DNA of 64,000 bases from Warburgia ugandensis. Lineage: Eukaryota; Streptophyta; Magnoliopsida; Canellales; Canellaceae. The notes beneath the pieces are model-generated. The model was not told where the DNA came from. It saw only the letters and a list, made by a program, of their open reading frames with translations, and ran no database searches. Position numbers and translations under genes: made by a program. Of the stretch, positions 11,554-22,744 are shown piece by piece. Where the stretch lies: assembly GCA_035236585.1 (NCBI GenBank), contig CP141139.1, positions 36,899,217 through 36,963,216 on the forward strand, read 5' to 3'. Position 1 is the first letter of the stretch. Every line of letters begins with the position of its first letter.

Positions 11554-14226
11554 TGATAAGTGTTTAATTTTCTATAAAAACTACCTAACTAGTTACCCAT
11601 ATATTACAACTTATAGGGGTAAATTAGGTTTTTAGATCAAAATTCATAACACATGCATTTTTGACCTAATAACCCAAAAGTTTGTTATTTTGTAGGTCCA
11701 AAAGCTAGCCCAAAGTAAGTATGTGATTAATCATGTTTTTTTTTAGGATTTAATTTGAATTTTTTACTTCTTGTAGAAAGTAAGGTGGTGATCCAACGGC
11801 TGAGATTGATTAGGATGAAATTGAAGATCAAAATCAAAAGATCAAGTTAGAAAATCAAAATCATCACTTCAACATAATTCAAAGGCTAGGATCATCTTGT
11901 GGACCTATAATGGAAGTGATTAACGGAGCTAAAGATTGCCAAATTGGTCCCATGAAGTAAGTCATTCAATCCCACCACCTTTGCATGGAAGCCACCTTAG
12001 CCATATACGCCATGAAAAAAGATGGCAAACTAAGGAATTTAAGTCAAACCATACAAGCCACTCAAGCCAAAGGATGAAGCCATGAAGTTAAGCCAAGAAA
12101 GCTTCCAAAGCCAGCCATGAAGCCTAGCCAATGGATCCTTTAAAGTTAGCCATCTAAGCCATCAAGCTAAGATAAATGGAAGGCTAGGATTAAAGGAGAT
12201 TCAAGAGAGTTATCCATGAGATATTTTGATTAATAATTAAGGAAAAAATATTACAATAAGATGGAATGTGGACCAAATGGATAAGAACATTCAACTTTTA
12301 GTGTGTTCTCACTTTTCTCCACTTTTTTCTTAATTTCTACCTCACCCTTAAGATGTACTACGAATTTCCAATATTTCATTCCATTTCTTAGGAAACTTCC
12401 CAATCAATCAAATCTCTCCACCTAACACCCTCCACCTCTTTCCCAACTACTCCCCACCTACTTTCCTAAAAGAAAGAGTTTTAATGACTTTGGAACGGGG
12501 AGACTCCCTTTATAAAAAGGTAGTGTCTCCCACCTACTCCCCTTCTAAAGGCAGCCACCTCCTTCCACACTTTCCTAATTGATGTCTTACCCTTTTCCCC
12601 AATCCTAATCATTAATTTGATATACATTAATCCACACCACACCTTAGTATTAGAGTACCCTAGGAAAAATAGGAGAAGACTAATAAAAACCAGCCAAATT
12701 CATGCAAAAGGGACTTTTTTGCCCTTAGGAAAAAGATGCCTCCTCCATTAGGGAGGAGGAAGCCCTCTTCCTACATCCCATTTACCTCTTTTTCTTATGT
12801 TTTGTGGATTCCTTTGGGTGGCTGCTATTTCCTTCCAAGATGTCTTGTTGCTTACTCAAGTGTTCAAACCTATGCCTTGGGTGTTTGATTCTTCCTTGAA
12901 GGTTGGTTAGTCTCCTTGCTTCTCTTTTGTTTGACTTTACTCCCTTTGTTGGTCATTATTGCTTTTTAATTATCTTATTTTACCTTGCCTAAAGATTAAG
13001 GTCTAGTGATAGTTTTCCCTTGAGGTGACAACAAAGCGAAGTCACCTTGGATCTAATCTTATCCTTGCTTTTCATTTTCATTTAGTTCTCCTTTTGGTTT
13101 CCTTGAATTCTAGCCTTGTTTTCATTAGTTTCCCTTGTTGTTTACCTTGTGGAATTGCCCTCAACTTCTAAGTTTTCCTTGCTTATTCATGGTAGTGATA
13201 GCTAAGAGAAGAAATAACTTGAGTATTTGATTTTCCTCTTTGCATTCCATTCTTTCTTTTTAGAGATAGACATAGTTTTAGGTGTTCCTTTCATTAAATT
13301 CCTTCATTAGTATAGTCATTTTTTCTTTTGTTTTTCTCTTTTAAACCACTTGCATATCAAAGGAGATCAGTTTGAGGGTTTTGGAAGGTGTTTTAGAATT
13401 GATTCGAATAAGGTTTCATGTCTTGAATTGAATACAATTTCCCGCATTATGTATATGTTTTATGCGTTCAACTTTTAGGATGTAATTGGTACTGTTTCAA
13501 TGAAATCACTTGGAGTTCTTGTTTACACTTGTTTCTAGTAGGAAAGAACTATTGAATTGAATGTTTTAATGCATATAAAGTTATGCCTTCATGTGTTGAT
13601 TACTTGGAAATTGGAAGCAGCATGGTGCTGGAATTTTCAGCAACATAAAACTACCACCTTGTTTATGCTTAATTCTTCCCAATATTTATTGGTAGTCTAA
13701 GTTTTTCTTTAGGAAATTAATTAATATTTTAATTTTTTTGTTTATTTCTTAGAGTAGATTCCTTAGACAAATTGCTTAATTTAGATAACATTCTTATTCT
13801 CATATTCTAGTCCCATTCATGCATTCCATGTTAGATTAGTTTTGCATCATGGTTCAAGCATATTGTCATGTTCATCCATGCATCTTAATTACTTTGTTTC
13901 ATGCATTCTTTCTAGCTTAATTCCATGTATACCACTTGTTTAGTTGTTTCCATAAGTGGTACATGTTTTGATTTATTGGTTTGATAATTGTTTTAGGTTT
14001 ATTTTTCATGTTAATTTAGTTAAGAAAGTTTCAATATTTTGGTTTAGAAAGTTTCATACATTTTTTATTTCCATCATTAGTTTAGATTAAAATCTCATTA
14101 TATTGGCTAGGTTAGATAATTAAAAAGTAGGGACTACTATCATCACATTAATTCAACTCCTTGTGGGATCGACCTCACTGGCGCAAATGATTTGTGCACT
14201 TGTGAGTTTTATTTAAAACAACAACA
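11554..14226 (+). repeat. 3' LTR of A, 2673 bp
   Basis: Starts TGATAAGTGTTTAATTTTC and ends AAAACAACAACA. It is related to both LTRs of B and to the inverted solo LTR at 24855-27390. It holds a degenerate array of AAGCCA words (about 12037-12180), a pyrimidine-rich stretch before the TATA motif, and a short palindrome (13626-13642). No gene is seen inside. Confidence 0.75.
12513..12521 (+). promoter_or_regulatory. TATA motif of the A 3' LTR
   Basis: TATAAAAAG lies in an LTR and is preceded by about 200 bp of pyrimidine-rich sequence. The orientation agrees with the element. The promoter role is inferred. Confidence 0.5.
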
Positions 14227-14231
14227 AGGAC

Positions 14232-16500
14232 TCTTTGATAAACTAGAGTTAATTAAAACCAATGCTATTGTACTCTAACTTAGCCAATCAAGGAAAAAAA
14301 GTGAAAGAACTTTAAATAAACAAGTAATCTAAGCAAACTAAATCAAAGCTAGTAAACCTAAGCTATGTAATAAAAATAAGAAAACTACTTAAAAATAAAC
14401 TAAATTAAAATAACAAAGAGAAAGCAAAGAAAACTAAATTAAACTAGCTAGGGAATGCAAAAGATAAATTCATTAATGAACTTCATTATAATTACAAGGA
14501 ATGAACAAAACAAAGAAAGAAAAGAAACTTCCTCGAAGTGGCTGCTATAGGAGTTCTTCATTGTGTCACTTAATAAGGCTCTTTACACATCCCCTTTTCA
14601 AATTTGGGCTTCAAATATGCTTTACAGTCATCTTGTTGTGTCACTCAACAAGGCCATATACACTTACATTCAACCCCAAATACACCAATTTACAACCAAG
14701 CCTTTCACTTCTCATTAAATCAACATGCCACAACCCACTACTCAACCGTACTTGAGGAATTAAAAGAGTCCTTGACTAGCATTAGAAGGTATTCTTCCTT
14801 TTCCTTCATTACCAAATCCCAATAAAAGAGAAAAGATGAAAGAAAGATGGATGATGGAAGGTGGAAGACTAGAAAGATAGGGAGGAAGGACTTAGGTGTA
14901 GAAGAAATAGGTGAGATAGATGGTGTGTGCATGTGGTAAAGATGAGATAAAAGTGGTGGAATGCAAAGGTAGATGATGGTAGGTAAAAATTGGTTTGTAT
15001 AAGATAAATGGAAGTGGGTGAATGTATGTAAAAGTTTTGAGATTGGAGAAGGTGTGAAGGTGTGGTGTATGATGCATGTGATTGAGAGGTGGGGAAAGGG
15101 GGTGTTATGAATCAAATAGAAAAGAATGGGAGAAGAAGAACATGTGGGAAAGAAAGAAAAAATGAGTAGTGGGGATGGAAGAGCTTCTTTACCTTTTCTA
15201 TAAGGGATTGACTTTGATCTTGTGGGAACTTTGGTAAAAGTAATTTTTCTCCCACTATTTCCCCTAAATTTAGCTTTCATGTATAAGAAAATGGTAATAG
15301 AGAAAAAGTTTTCCTTCTCCTTCTCCTCTTATTTATAGAGTTTAAGAAGTGGAGGCCCTAAGGATGGATAGCTAAGATCTAAGGGAGAAAGGATAGTCGA
15401 ATGATTGAGATGGAAGAGAAGATGACATGTTAAAGAGCAAGGAATAGAAAGGGGAGCACAAATTCCATTTTAAGAATGCAGGTTTATTTGAGTACGATTT
15501 GGATAGGAAAGCAAAGTGGGATAGGATGGAAAGAAGAATTGATTAGGAAAGGAAATAAGCCCACTTGGAAGGGATGGAAGAGAGGATGTACAAAGGGAAT
15601 GTAAGGATTAGGTTGGATTTTATTTTATATTTTTTTTTCTATTTAGTAAGTGGGTCAAGAGAGGGATCTTTTCATAATTGGAAGGTGGGCATGCTATTTT
15701 TTAGTAATGCTATGATGATATGGGTTGATATCTTCCTTTCCTTAGTGTTTTGGATTGACTTTTCAACATGAGAAAGGTGGCTAGGGTTTTGATTTTGCAA
15801 ATACTTCATTCCTAGACCTTAGATCATCCTTACTCTTACTTGAATAGATGGGATCCCATTGTATGTCTTTCTTAAGCTTCATTTTCTATCTTCTATTGGA
15901 TTAGATTGTCCTAGGATGTGTGGCCTTGATTTCTTAGAGATATCTTTATGTATTTCATGTGGTCCATGTATTCTTCACTACCTTGCACAGATAAAGCATC
16001 CAATCATTTGTTGATCTTCTTCTTTTGATTGATTAGGTGAGACAAAATAAGTAAAAAGTCTTTAAGTGGATCCTAATCTCTATTTTTTTTTAGAAGCTTT
16101 CCTTGTATATGATCTCATTATATATGAATTCAACTTCTATCAAAAGCTTCTTAAGGTGAGGAAATGTATGTATGCATTCATGCATATAGAGTTTGTCACC
16201 TTTTCACCCTCATTCGAGTAGGAGTTGTACATTGGGTTTCGGACTGCTCTAACTTTCATTGTAACACCCAATGATTATTTTGAATCTCTAGGACTTAATT
16301 TTTTGCTTGTGTGTCCCATGATGCCTCTTGGAAGGTGAAATTGCTTTTTTAGGGGTAAATTTAGTAATTTTGTGATTTTTTTGTATCCTAGACTTATAGA
16401 ATAATAGAATTAACCATAAATAGTGAGAATTAAGCATTTTTTGAGTGTAAAACTTTCTAAATATAGAAGTATGTATGTAATATTTCTCCCTTTATGTCCA
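14232..16500 (-). repeat. Main part of the 5' LTR of C
   Basis: Continues the LTR that begins near 6564 and was split by element A. It matches the left C LTR (1-1352) and, more loosely, the solo LTR D. The right end near 16500 is the LTR start in element sense. It contains a conserved palindrome (14632-14652) and a TATA motif (15331-15340). The long minus-strand frame at 14738-15280 (180 residues) lies directly downstream of the TATA motif but is Ser/Pro/His-rich low complexity and is judged a by-product of base skew. Confidence 0.65.
15331..15340 (-). promoter_or_regulatory. TATA motif of the right C LTR
   Basis: The minus strand reads CTCTATAAAT. It matches the motif at 198-207 in the left LTR copy, within a shared block that includes TTTAAGAAGTGGAG on the plus strand. 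Confidence 0.5.
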
Positions 16501-17462
16501 GGCCTTTGCCAACATTGAACCCCTAAAATTAGTTGGACATTAGATTGATCAAGGCCTCTTGATGGATTTCCTATCCTTTTATGGTGAAAACACAAACAAA
16601 GGCAAAAGTGCTATTAGTGACTCATCCTATAATCACTATAAAATTCATGTAAACCAAGCCCAACCAACTAGAAAAATAAACTCTAAAAAATACTATACTC
16701 CTCTTTGAATACCCCATAAAAATGCCTTACAAAATCTTTTAAATCTAAACCTATCCCAATTAATCCATGCACTAGATAAAATTAGAATGCCCATTTTGAC
16801 TGCTAGAGAGCCCTAGGTCATCACATTGAGGATCATTGGGCTATAAAAATTCTCATTAAAAAGAGGATTGAGTAGGGAATCACTGAGAAGCTTTCTAGAC
16901 CAAATATTATTACCAATCCCTTGCTAGGTCATGGAATTGCTGATTGAGCAAGTGTCTCTTAGAATGGTCAAGCTCACCCAAAAGTTTTTTGATCCCATTC
17001 ATAGTTAGGAATAGTTAGGATTCATAAGAATCAAAATACGATTAGTAGAGTCATGACCCAAGAGTCAATGATCCTTGCCTATTATTTAATGAGCTACATT
17101 TATCATTTTATACTTAGGACGGACCACCAATAAGAAAAACTGCCCAGAGAACAATGGACAAAAGAGAGTTGTGCCTCATTGCTGGCTTTGAGAGGTATAG
17201 GAGCATTCTCATGAAGTCTATCAACCCCAGTACTAAATGGGATAGAGTCATTGATCTACTACTTATTAAGGAATCAAAGAAAGAGATGAACAATGTTCCT
17301 TGGCCTAGGCTTGAGAATTGAAAGATATAATTCCTCTGTTACCAATGAATGGAAGGACACAAGAATGAATAATTTAGGCATCATGAGGCATATTATAGAA
17401 ATCTTGACCAAGGAAGCTGATTCATGAATATTTGTCGATTTTCCATACTATTTAGCTTTGCC

Positions 17463-17476
17463 ATTCAAAAAGAAAT
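17463..17476. repeat. Target duplication of the Au SINE, left copy
   Basis: ATTCAAAAAGAAAT occurs here and again, without a mismatch, at 17667-17680 right after the SINE tail. Nine bases separate this left copy from the recognised 5' end of the SINE. Confidence 0.75.
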
Positions 17477-17485
17477 CACAAAGAA

Positions 17486-17666
17486 GGGGAGCCTTGGCGC
17501 AATGGGAAAAGTTGTCTTCGTGTGATCTTGAGGTCACAGGTTCAAGGCGTGGAAACATCCTCTTGCAAAATGCAAGGTAAGGCTGCATACTATAGGCCCT
17601 TGTGGTCCTCCCCTTCCCTAGACCCCGCATAGGCGGGAGCTTCGTGCCCCGGGGCTGCCCTTTTTA
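17486..17666 (+). mobile_element. Au-type SINE
   Basis: A 181-bp tRNA-derived SINE on the plus strand. It starts GGGGAGCCTTGGCGCAATGG. It carries an RNA polymerase III A box (TGGCGCAATGGG, 17495-17506) and B box (GGTTCAAGGC, 17539-17548). After these come the body words typical of the Au family: TGCAAGGTAAGGCTGCATAC, CCCTTGTGGTCC, CCCCGCATAGGCGGGAGCTT and a GGGGCTGCCCTTTTT tail. The 14-bp flanking duplication is perfect. SINEs are copied by the enzymes of a LINE partner, which is not seen here. It is close to full length and less decayed than its surroundings, so it is a comparatively late arrival in the Tat fossil. Confidence 0.9.
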
Positions 17667-18060
17667 ATTCAAAAAGAAATGCTCAATATGACCACTTAAG
17701 GAGATAGTGGAAGAATGTCTTAGGTGTCTCAAACCATGGAGCATAAGAATTCCCAAACTTATGATGTAAACATCATATCCTTGGAAGTAGTCCAAATTAG
17801 CATTGCACCCACATCAAAAGTTCATTTTCTTCCGTAGATTCTAATGATGACAAGTTGTCATAACTAGTTAGTCTAAGAAGGACAACCTCTATAGTAGTGA
17901 TGGTGATTAAGCTTAGAGAAACTTCAAGCCTCCCAACTTGCAAGTACATAGCCTCTCCACTCTTGCATAAGGTGAAACTGAGAACTAGAACAAGTGTCTA
18001 AAGAAGATAGGGTCATCCAACAATTAGAGAAGACTAAAGTAGAAATCTCTATTGAGGGCC

Positions 18061-18660
18061 TTCTTGATGGAGTTGATGCATTTAGTAGGAGAACTCAATT
18101 TGTATAGGGTACCACTTTTAAATAAAGATATGGTGGATGGTGGATGCAATCATGCCCTAACACTTGTTATAATAGTCACCTATTTTGGGATTGAATAGGT
18201 TACTCATCAACAATTGGTCTTCCATCAATATCATGCCAATAGTGATTGCCACAAGTTTTGATGTCAATATAAAAGAATTCCACCCATCAAACCACTCAAT
18301 TTTGGAATATGATAGTTCCAAAAAAGATGTTATGGGTGTCCATTTAACCCACATGACAATCTAGCCAGCTACATTTCCACAGTGTTTCATGTGTTAGACA
18401 TACAATCCTCCTTGAAGATCTTGTTAGGAAGGCCTTGGATCAATGTAGTCAGGGCTGTGCTCTCAACTCTATATCAAAGGTCAACATCATCCATTTTGGC
18501 AAGATGGCTACCATTGATGGAGATGGTCCCATGGAAGTTGCCTCAACCTCTACTAAAGGAAGTATACACAATTCATAAACCATGTCGATGGTGCGAACAA
18601 CCAATATCAGTGAGGAATTCCCTTTTGAATGTCTTGAAATCACCAAGGGGTCTTAAATGA
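18061..18660 (+). pseudogene. Protease region of the Tat fossil
   Basis: Around 18380-18470 the plus strand reads FHVLDIQSSLKILLGRPWIN followed by VVRAVLSTLYQR. In Tat-type elements, F(Q/H)VLDI...LLGRPWIH..GAVPSTLHQ closes the protease region. The upstream part, which should contain the active-site DxG, is not clear in the sequence I can read. Decayed fossil with several breaks. Confidence 0.6.
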
Positions 18661-19409
18661 TGAGGAAAATACAATATTTACTAGGAGCTTCATGTAAAAG
18701 TCGAAGTCAAGGAATCACTAAACCATCTTAGCCTAAAATACAAAACAATTGAAGGGCGAAAGGCTATGAATCAGTCAAAGAAGAAGAAGTTGTGAGAGTC
18801 TCAAAGAAGTTTTCTCACACTTCCAAAAGACAATTTGTCAAGGGAGGGGAGAGCTTCTCTTAGTGTGATTTCTTAGAACCATGATAGGACCCACATACCT
18901 ATCAGATGAAGGGAGTTTGAGATGTTCTACAATAATGAGTATTCCAATGATGACTAGTTTCACGAGCTAGAAGAATGTCAACCCAAAGTCACAATAAAAA
19001 AAGAATCAGTCCAAGAAGCTTCTGATGCCTCTTTACAATGAAAAATGAAATTGAATACTTTACCATTGGGATAGACATTGAACTTGACCCTACCCTTTCC
19101 ATCTATACTGAAATAGTCCTTGATACTGTCATTCATGTAAGCAGGCCACTTGTGGCTCCTATTTCCTTTGATATAGTTGTTCTTTCCAAAAATGAATATG
19201 GGTTTTGAGCATGATACATCAATCAAGCTTTCGGTAACAAAAAGAAGGACAGCATTCATAACACACATCCAAATAAAAAGAAATTGAAATAATTAACTTA
19301 AAAGAAAGAATGGCGAGAGAAAAGTCCAAGTTGATGACACTCTCACAAAAAACAATGTAAGTAGTTGATTCAAATTAACTCAATACTAAGATGTGTTTGC
19401 ATGGTAGTA
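18661..19409 (+). other. Protease-RT linker of the Tat fossil
   Basis: No domain recognised. It lies where Tat elements have a poorly conserved linker. The antisense frame at 18978-19268 (96 residues) resembles nothing I know and is probably accidental. Confidence 0.35.
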
Positions 19410-20230
19410 TGAGGATATGCTAGGTTTTGACATAGAAATTATGCAACAAAGAATACTCCTCTTTCTTGGTGCAAAACTAGTCCAAAAGAGTTTGAGGAGT
19501 ACGAGAAGAAAAATGAGAGATAAAATCAAGGTGGAGGTAATGAATCAATTGGATGTCAAATTAATAAGACTCTCTCAGTATTCAAAGTGGGTGTCCAATA
19601 TAGTACTAATACCAAAGAAGGATGGAAGGGTACGATTGTGCATTGATTTTCAAGACTTGAATAGAGCTAGCCCAAAGGATAGTTTCCCCTTACCTCATAT
19701 AGATTTCTTGGTTAATAATACCATAAGACATGTCCTTATATCATTCATGGATGGATTTTTTGGACATAACTAGACTTGCATGGGTCCTAAGGATCAAGAG
19801 AAGACTTCTTTCATCACATCATGAGGAGTGTTTTGCTACATTGTTATGCCATTTAGCTCAAAGAATGCTAGAGCCACATATTAATGAGTAGCCCCAACTC
19901 TATTGCATTACATGATGTAGAGGCAATTTAAATTTTACTTGGATGATGTGACTAAAAAATTGAAAGGTGAAAAGGATCATTTTGAAGCATTGGGGAAATT
20001 CTTTAAAAGATTAGGCAGTTTACGCTAAGACTCAATCTTTAGAAATGTGTATTTGGAGTGACTCTAGTAAATTTCTAGGTTTCATGATCAATGCAAAGGC
20101 ATAAAAAAAATCCATCCAAGATAAAATCAATGCATGAGTCATCTCAACCATGAACCAAATACTAGATTCGAGGCTTTGTAGGAAGAGTGTAGTTCATAAG
20201 GTAATTCATTTCTCAACTCACTACCACTTG
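19410..20230 (+). pseudogene. Reverse transcriptase region of the Tat fossil
   Basis: The stretch 19417-19773 is open and reads LDVKLIRLSQYSKWVSNIVL, IPKKDGRVRLCIDFQDLNRA, SPKDSFPLPHIDFLV and HVLISFMDGFFGHN. These are RT motifs of the Ty3/Gypsy Tat lineage: the fingers KKDG(K/R)VR(L/M)C(V/I)D(F/Y)xDLN, and the palm S(F/L)MDGFSGYNQI region with the first catalytic aspartate of the MDG motif present. Palm and thumb remains continue to about 20230. The enzyme would copy element RNA into DNA. It is broken beyond the first part. Confidence 0.75.
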
Positions 20231-20689
20231 TGAGCCCATTCTAAAATTGCTAAAGAAAGTGAAAAGAGGAATGCAATGGGAGATGTTAAGAGTCTTTTGA
20301 AAAGATTACGAGATATCTACCTAATCCTCTAGTCTTGGTACCATCCATGTTGAATGTGCCATTATTGTTGTATCTATTGATCCAAGAGTGAACCATGGGA
20401 TGCATGCTAGTGAGGGCACTTACTCTTACAAAACATGTCTCATTGTAGTATGAACTATTTGCAAACTTTAGCATTACATGATTCTAGGGAAGTAAATATA
20501 GTGTCTAGAATGGATCAACTAAAGTATCTATTTTAGAAGTTGACACTTATAGGAACAACTTTCCAATGTTTATTGCTCTTATCAGAATTTAATCTACAAT
20601 ACATCATTAAAAAAGCTGTTAAGGGAATGCAATGGCAGATCACCTTTTAAACACTCAACATTCACGCCAATGCCAATAGAAGATAAATT

Positions 20690-21110
20690 TCTAGTTGAAG
20701 AAGCCCTTTTAAGTAGCAGACCCTACCAAGAGTGGGGCATGTATTACAATCATACGTAAAATCATGAGAGACAAGGAGCTAGTCTTAGTCTCTCTTGAAA
20801 AGTATCATGTTCCTTTCTCCATAAAAATGTTGTTCCATTGCACCAACAATGAGGTAGAGTATGATGCTTGTATCACTAGACTAAACTAGATTGACCTTAT
20901 AGATTAAAAGTCTTAATGTATATGGAGATTCTATGCTCATTATTTGTTACACAAAAGGGGAATGGAAAATCAAGGAAGAAAGGTTGAAACCTTACAAGGT
21001 ATACTTAGATAATTTGATCAATAAGTTTGATAGTAAGACCTTCATCATTGTGAAAAAAGGATTAATAAATTTTTTGTAGATTCCTTACCCACTTTGGCCT
21101 CAATCACCAA
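20690..21110 (+). pseudogene. RNase H region of the Tat fossil
   Basis: Around 20760-21010 the plus strand contains an FHCTNNEVEYDACIT-like piece and a VYGDSMLIICYTKGEWKIKE-like piece. These are the TNNxAEYEAL and GDSxLVIxQ segments of the archaeal-type RNase H found in Tat-lineage polyproteins. The order (RT, RNase H, then integrase beyond the CACTA insertion) fits. Decayed. Confidence 0.6.
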
Positions 21111-22125
21111 CCCACCCAAAGGAATGAAGATTAAGCTTTTTCAAGTAGGTAGAGGAGAGTGCCTACCTATATTTGTTCATCCTTTGTAGGTGAGCCTAGA
21201 GTTTATGTAGTTTAGGCTGGGCAGAGACCATGGTAGGCATTTTCTAGAGAAAATGAGTCAACATTGAAAAAGGACCCTAAACTATGTCATTAGTGCTCAT
21301 TACTAAAAGTGGTACTTTTAAAGATGACAAAAAGAAGATAGATTTTAGTAAACCATCATTGTAAAAATAATCTAAGATGATTTCACTGAACCATCTTTAG
21401 AAATAATACTTAAGAAGATGGTTCGATGATAACCATCTTATTTAGTTTCTTGAGAAGAATGTTTCTTTCATAGGAAGAATTTAAGAAGAGGGTTTGGCAA
21501 AATCATCTCTAGAAACATACTTATTTATGAGGTTTTACGACCACCAGTACTTTTTCCTACTAGTATTTGACAGGTTCATTATATGACAACTCTATATTTT
21601 ATATGATTAATGTCACCTCAGCTGAAAAAGAAATGCTACCTCAGTCGCTTGGTCAACTCCCTATGGTGTATTGTAGAATACACCAGTTAAGTCCCTTTGT
21701 TAGGTGGACCATAAAAAGGAAGGAAAAAAATGAAGAGACTAGCTTCTACAAGCTCCTTATCATTTAACTTCAACATGGGCCTCATCACTTAACTTTGACA
21801 TGGGCACTCCAACTCCAATACTTCCTTAAGCACATGTTAAATGATTTGTTCATAAAACTGTATGTATCTAAGTAGAGACTACTGACATAATCCTCAAGAA
21901 CCCATATGGTAAATCATGGAAGGTGAAGATCAAGGAGTTATCCCAACTTGTATGAGGGCCAAATCCTAAGCTTGTATTAATGAGATGGAATACTATGTAA
22001 CATTTGTTATATGTAATTAGAGGATTAATTAGGATTTATACCAATTAATTAATTTGATTTTCTTGTGTTACTTATATTTATATGTTGAAGTAGTAATGAT
22101 GTATGATCTATGACTTTTGAGTTTC

Positions 22126-22145
22126 ATATATATATATATATATAT
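22126..22145. repeat. (AT)10 microsatellite
   Basis: Perfect alternating A and T over 20 bases. Confidence 0.9.
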
Positions 22146-22238
22146 TAAAATATCAAACTATGTAGATAGCCTAAACTTCATCTTGGTGCATTTTTGTTCT
22201 GGATAGCTTCAACTAAAACACCAAAGTTGAGTTAGAAT

Positions 22239-22261
22239 TATATATATATATATATATATAT
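22239..22261. repeat. (TA)11 microsatellite
   Basis: Perfect alternating T and A over 23 bases. Confidence 0.9.
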
Positions 22262-22540
22262 TCTCCACCAATATCAATCAAATGAAGAGTTGGCAAGGAT
22301 CTTTCTTTATTTTATGTTTTACACATTATTATGGTTAGAAAGTTCCTTCCTTAAAGTTCATTTTCCTTCATGTATATGGATGTTTCATGTTTAATTGCAT
22401 CCCTTTTTTTTAATAGGAAAATATCTAATAATTTAATTTCCCAACATTTTATAATTCACACACTTAGTGTTTGGTAAAATGCTTAACTGAGTTCACTAAT
22501 GTTTTCATGTGTAAAAGTCTTGGCACACATCTAAGCTTCA

Positions 22541-22744
22541 ATTGTTTGAAAAAATTTACAAATATACTTTGGATGACTATGATAAGAACATTAAGAAAGC
22601 ATGGGAGGGAACATAAAATTTCATAAAGTTCACACCTAGGGCAAGGGTTGACTGTAATCACTTGCATTGTCCATGCTCAAGATGTGAAAGACTAATAAAG
22701 GTAACAACATGTGAGTTGAGAGAACATGTGTGCTTTAATGGATT
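22541..22744 (+). pseudogene. TNP2: TNP2 transposase, N-terminal piece (transposase-associated domain)
   Basis: The plus strand from 22662 reads HCPCSRCERLIKVTTCELRE followed by HVCFNGF. This is the transposase-associated domain found at the N-terminus of plant CACTA TNP2 proteins, with the I(R/K)CPC(R/K)KC core and the H-L-x-x-x-G-F segment. Upstream, an RARVDCNH-like piece fits the segment just before it. The reading is cut off at 22744 by insertion B and the family's next residues appear at 35341. TNP2 is the catalytic transposase that binds the termini and cuts the element. The start codon is not identified because the upstream part is decayed. Confidence 0.7.

Larger units (their letters stand above)
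6645..14226 (+). mobile_element. Non-autonomous LTR retrotransposon A (LARD-like)
   Basis: A plus-strand element bounded by TGATAA at 6645 and ACAACA at 14226, with a 5-bp target duplication AGGAC at 6640-6644 and 14227-14231. The start of the left LTR and the right LTR (11554-14226) are related over their first 190 bp with about one difference per eight bases by eye, which would suggest an age of several million years. The internal part contains no protease, RT, RNase H or integrase that I can recognise; instead it has a short coding region of its own (about 8090-9925) and a 3' noncoding part. It inserted in the 5' LTR of C. Its sister copy is B. Confidence 0.75.
1..16500 (-). mobile_element. 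Athila-lineage LTR retrotransposon fossil C, interrupted by element A
   Basis: A minus-strand Ty3/Gypsy fossil. The left piece (1-1352) and the piece ending near 16500 are two copies of one LTR in the same orientation; both carry the same run of sequence around a TATA motif and both end in the same AT-rich word ending in ATTTCTCC plus a short tail. Between them, read on the minus strand, come a primer-binding site, gag, a gag-protease junction, protease and a long noncoding 3' part. No reverse transcriptase or integrase is recognisable, so it looks like a pol-less derivative. Element A (6645-14226) lies inside its right-hand LTR. The element is heavily broken. The left edge is beyond the window, so its own target duplication cannot be checked. 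Confidence 0.75.
16501..18060 (+). pseudogene. gag and gag-protease linker of the Tat fossil
   Basis: Weakly recognisable. The clearest piece is around 18015-18095, where VIQQLEKTKVEISIEGLL matches the segment that precedes the protease in Tat-type elements (VxxQLKKxxAxISIWGLL). Upstream, from 16600 to 17450, several open pieces exist but I cannot match them to named domains. The Au SINE at 17486-17666 is inserted here. Broken. Confidence 0.45.
16501..21297 (+). mobile_element. Tat-lineage Ty3/Gypsy fossil, left part
   Basis: Plus-strand remains of a Gag-Pol polyprotein in family order: gag and linker, protease, RT, RNase H. The matching integrase lies at 50527-51600 beyond the CACTA element, which is inserted between the two parts. 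The wording of the RT (SQYSKWVSNIV, KKDGRVRLCIDFQDLNRASP) is that of the Tat/Ogre/Retand group. The element has many breaks. The 5' LTR was not identified; its left boundary is taken from the end of C. Confidence 0.7.
21298..22540 (+). repeat. Left terminal and subterminal region of the CACTA element
   Basis: Noncoding left end. Short palindromes include AAGATGATTTCACTGAACCATCTT (split here for length: AAGATGA, 9-base spacer, ACCATCTT; 21375-21398), TAAGAAGATGGTT-CGATGAT-AACCATCTTA (21411-21440) and a third, weaker one at 21484-21511. Such inverted subterminal motifs are the binding sites of TNPA-type proteins in known CACTA elements. Two AT runs follow (22126-22145 and 22239-22261). The frame at 21567-21767 is not recognised. 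Confidence 0.6.

Noticed and set aside
17486-17560. tRNA gene suggested by A and B boxes
   Set aside because: The sequence continues into a SINE body and T-rich tail with flanking duplications, and no cloverleaf acceptor stem closes.
18978-19268. Minus-strand frame of 96 residues opposite the Tat linker
   Set aside because: No similarity that I can recognise and no conservation evidence; possible but unsupported.
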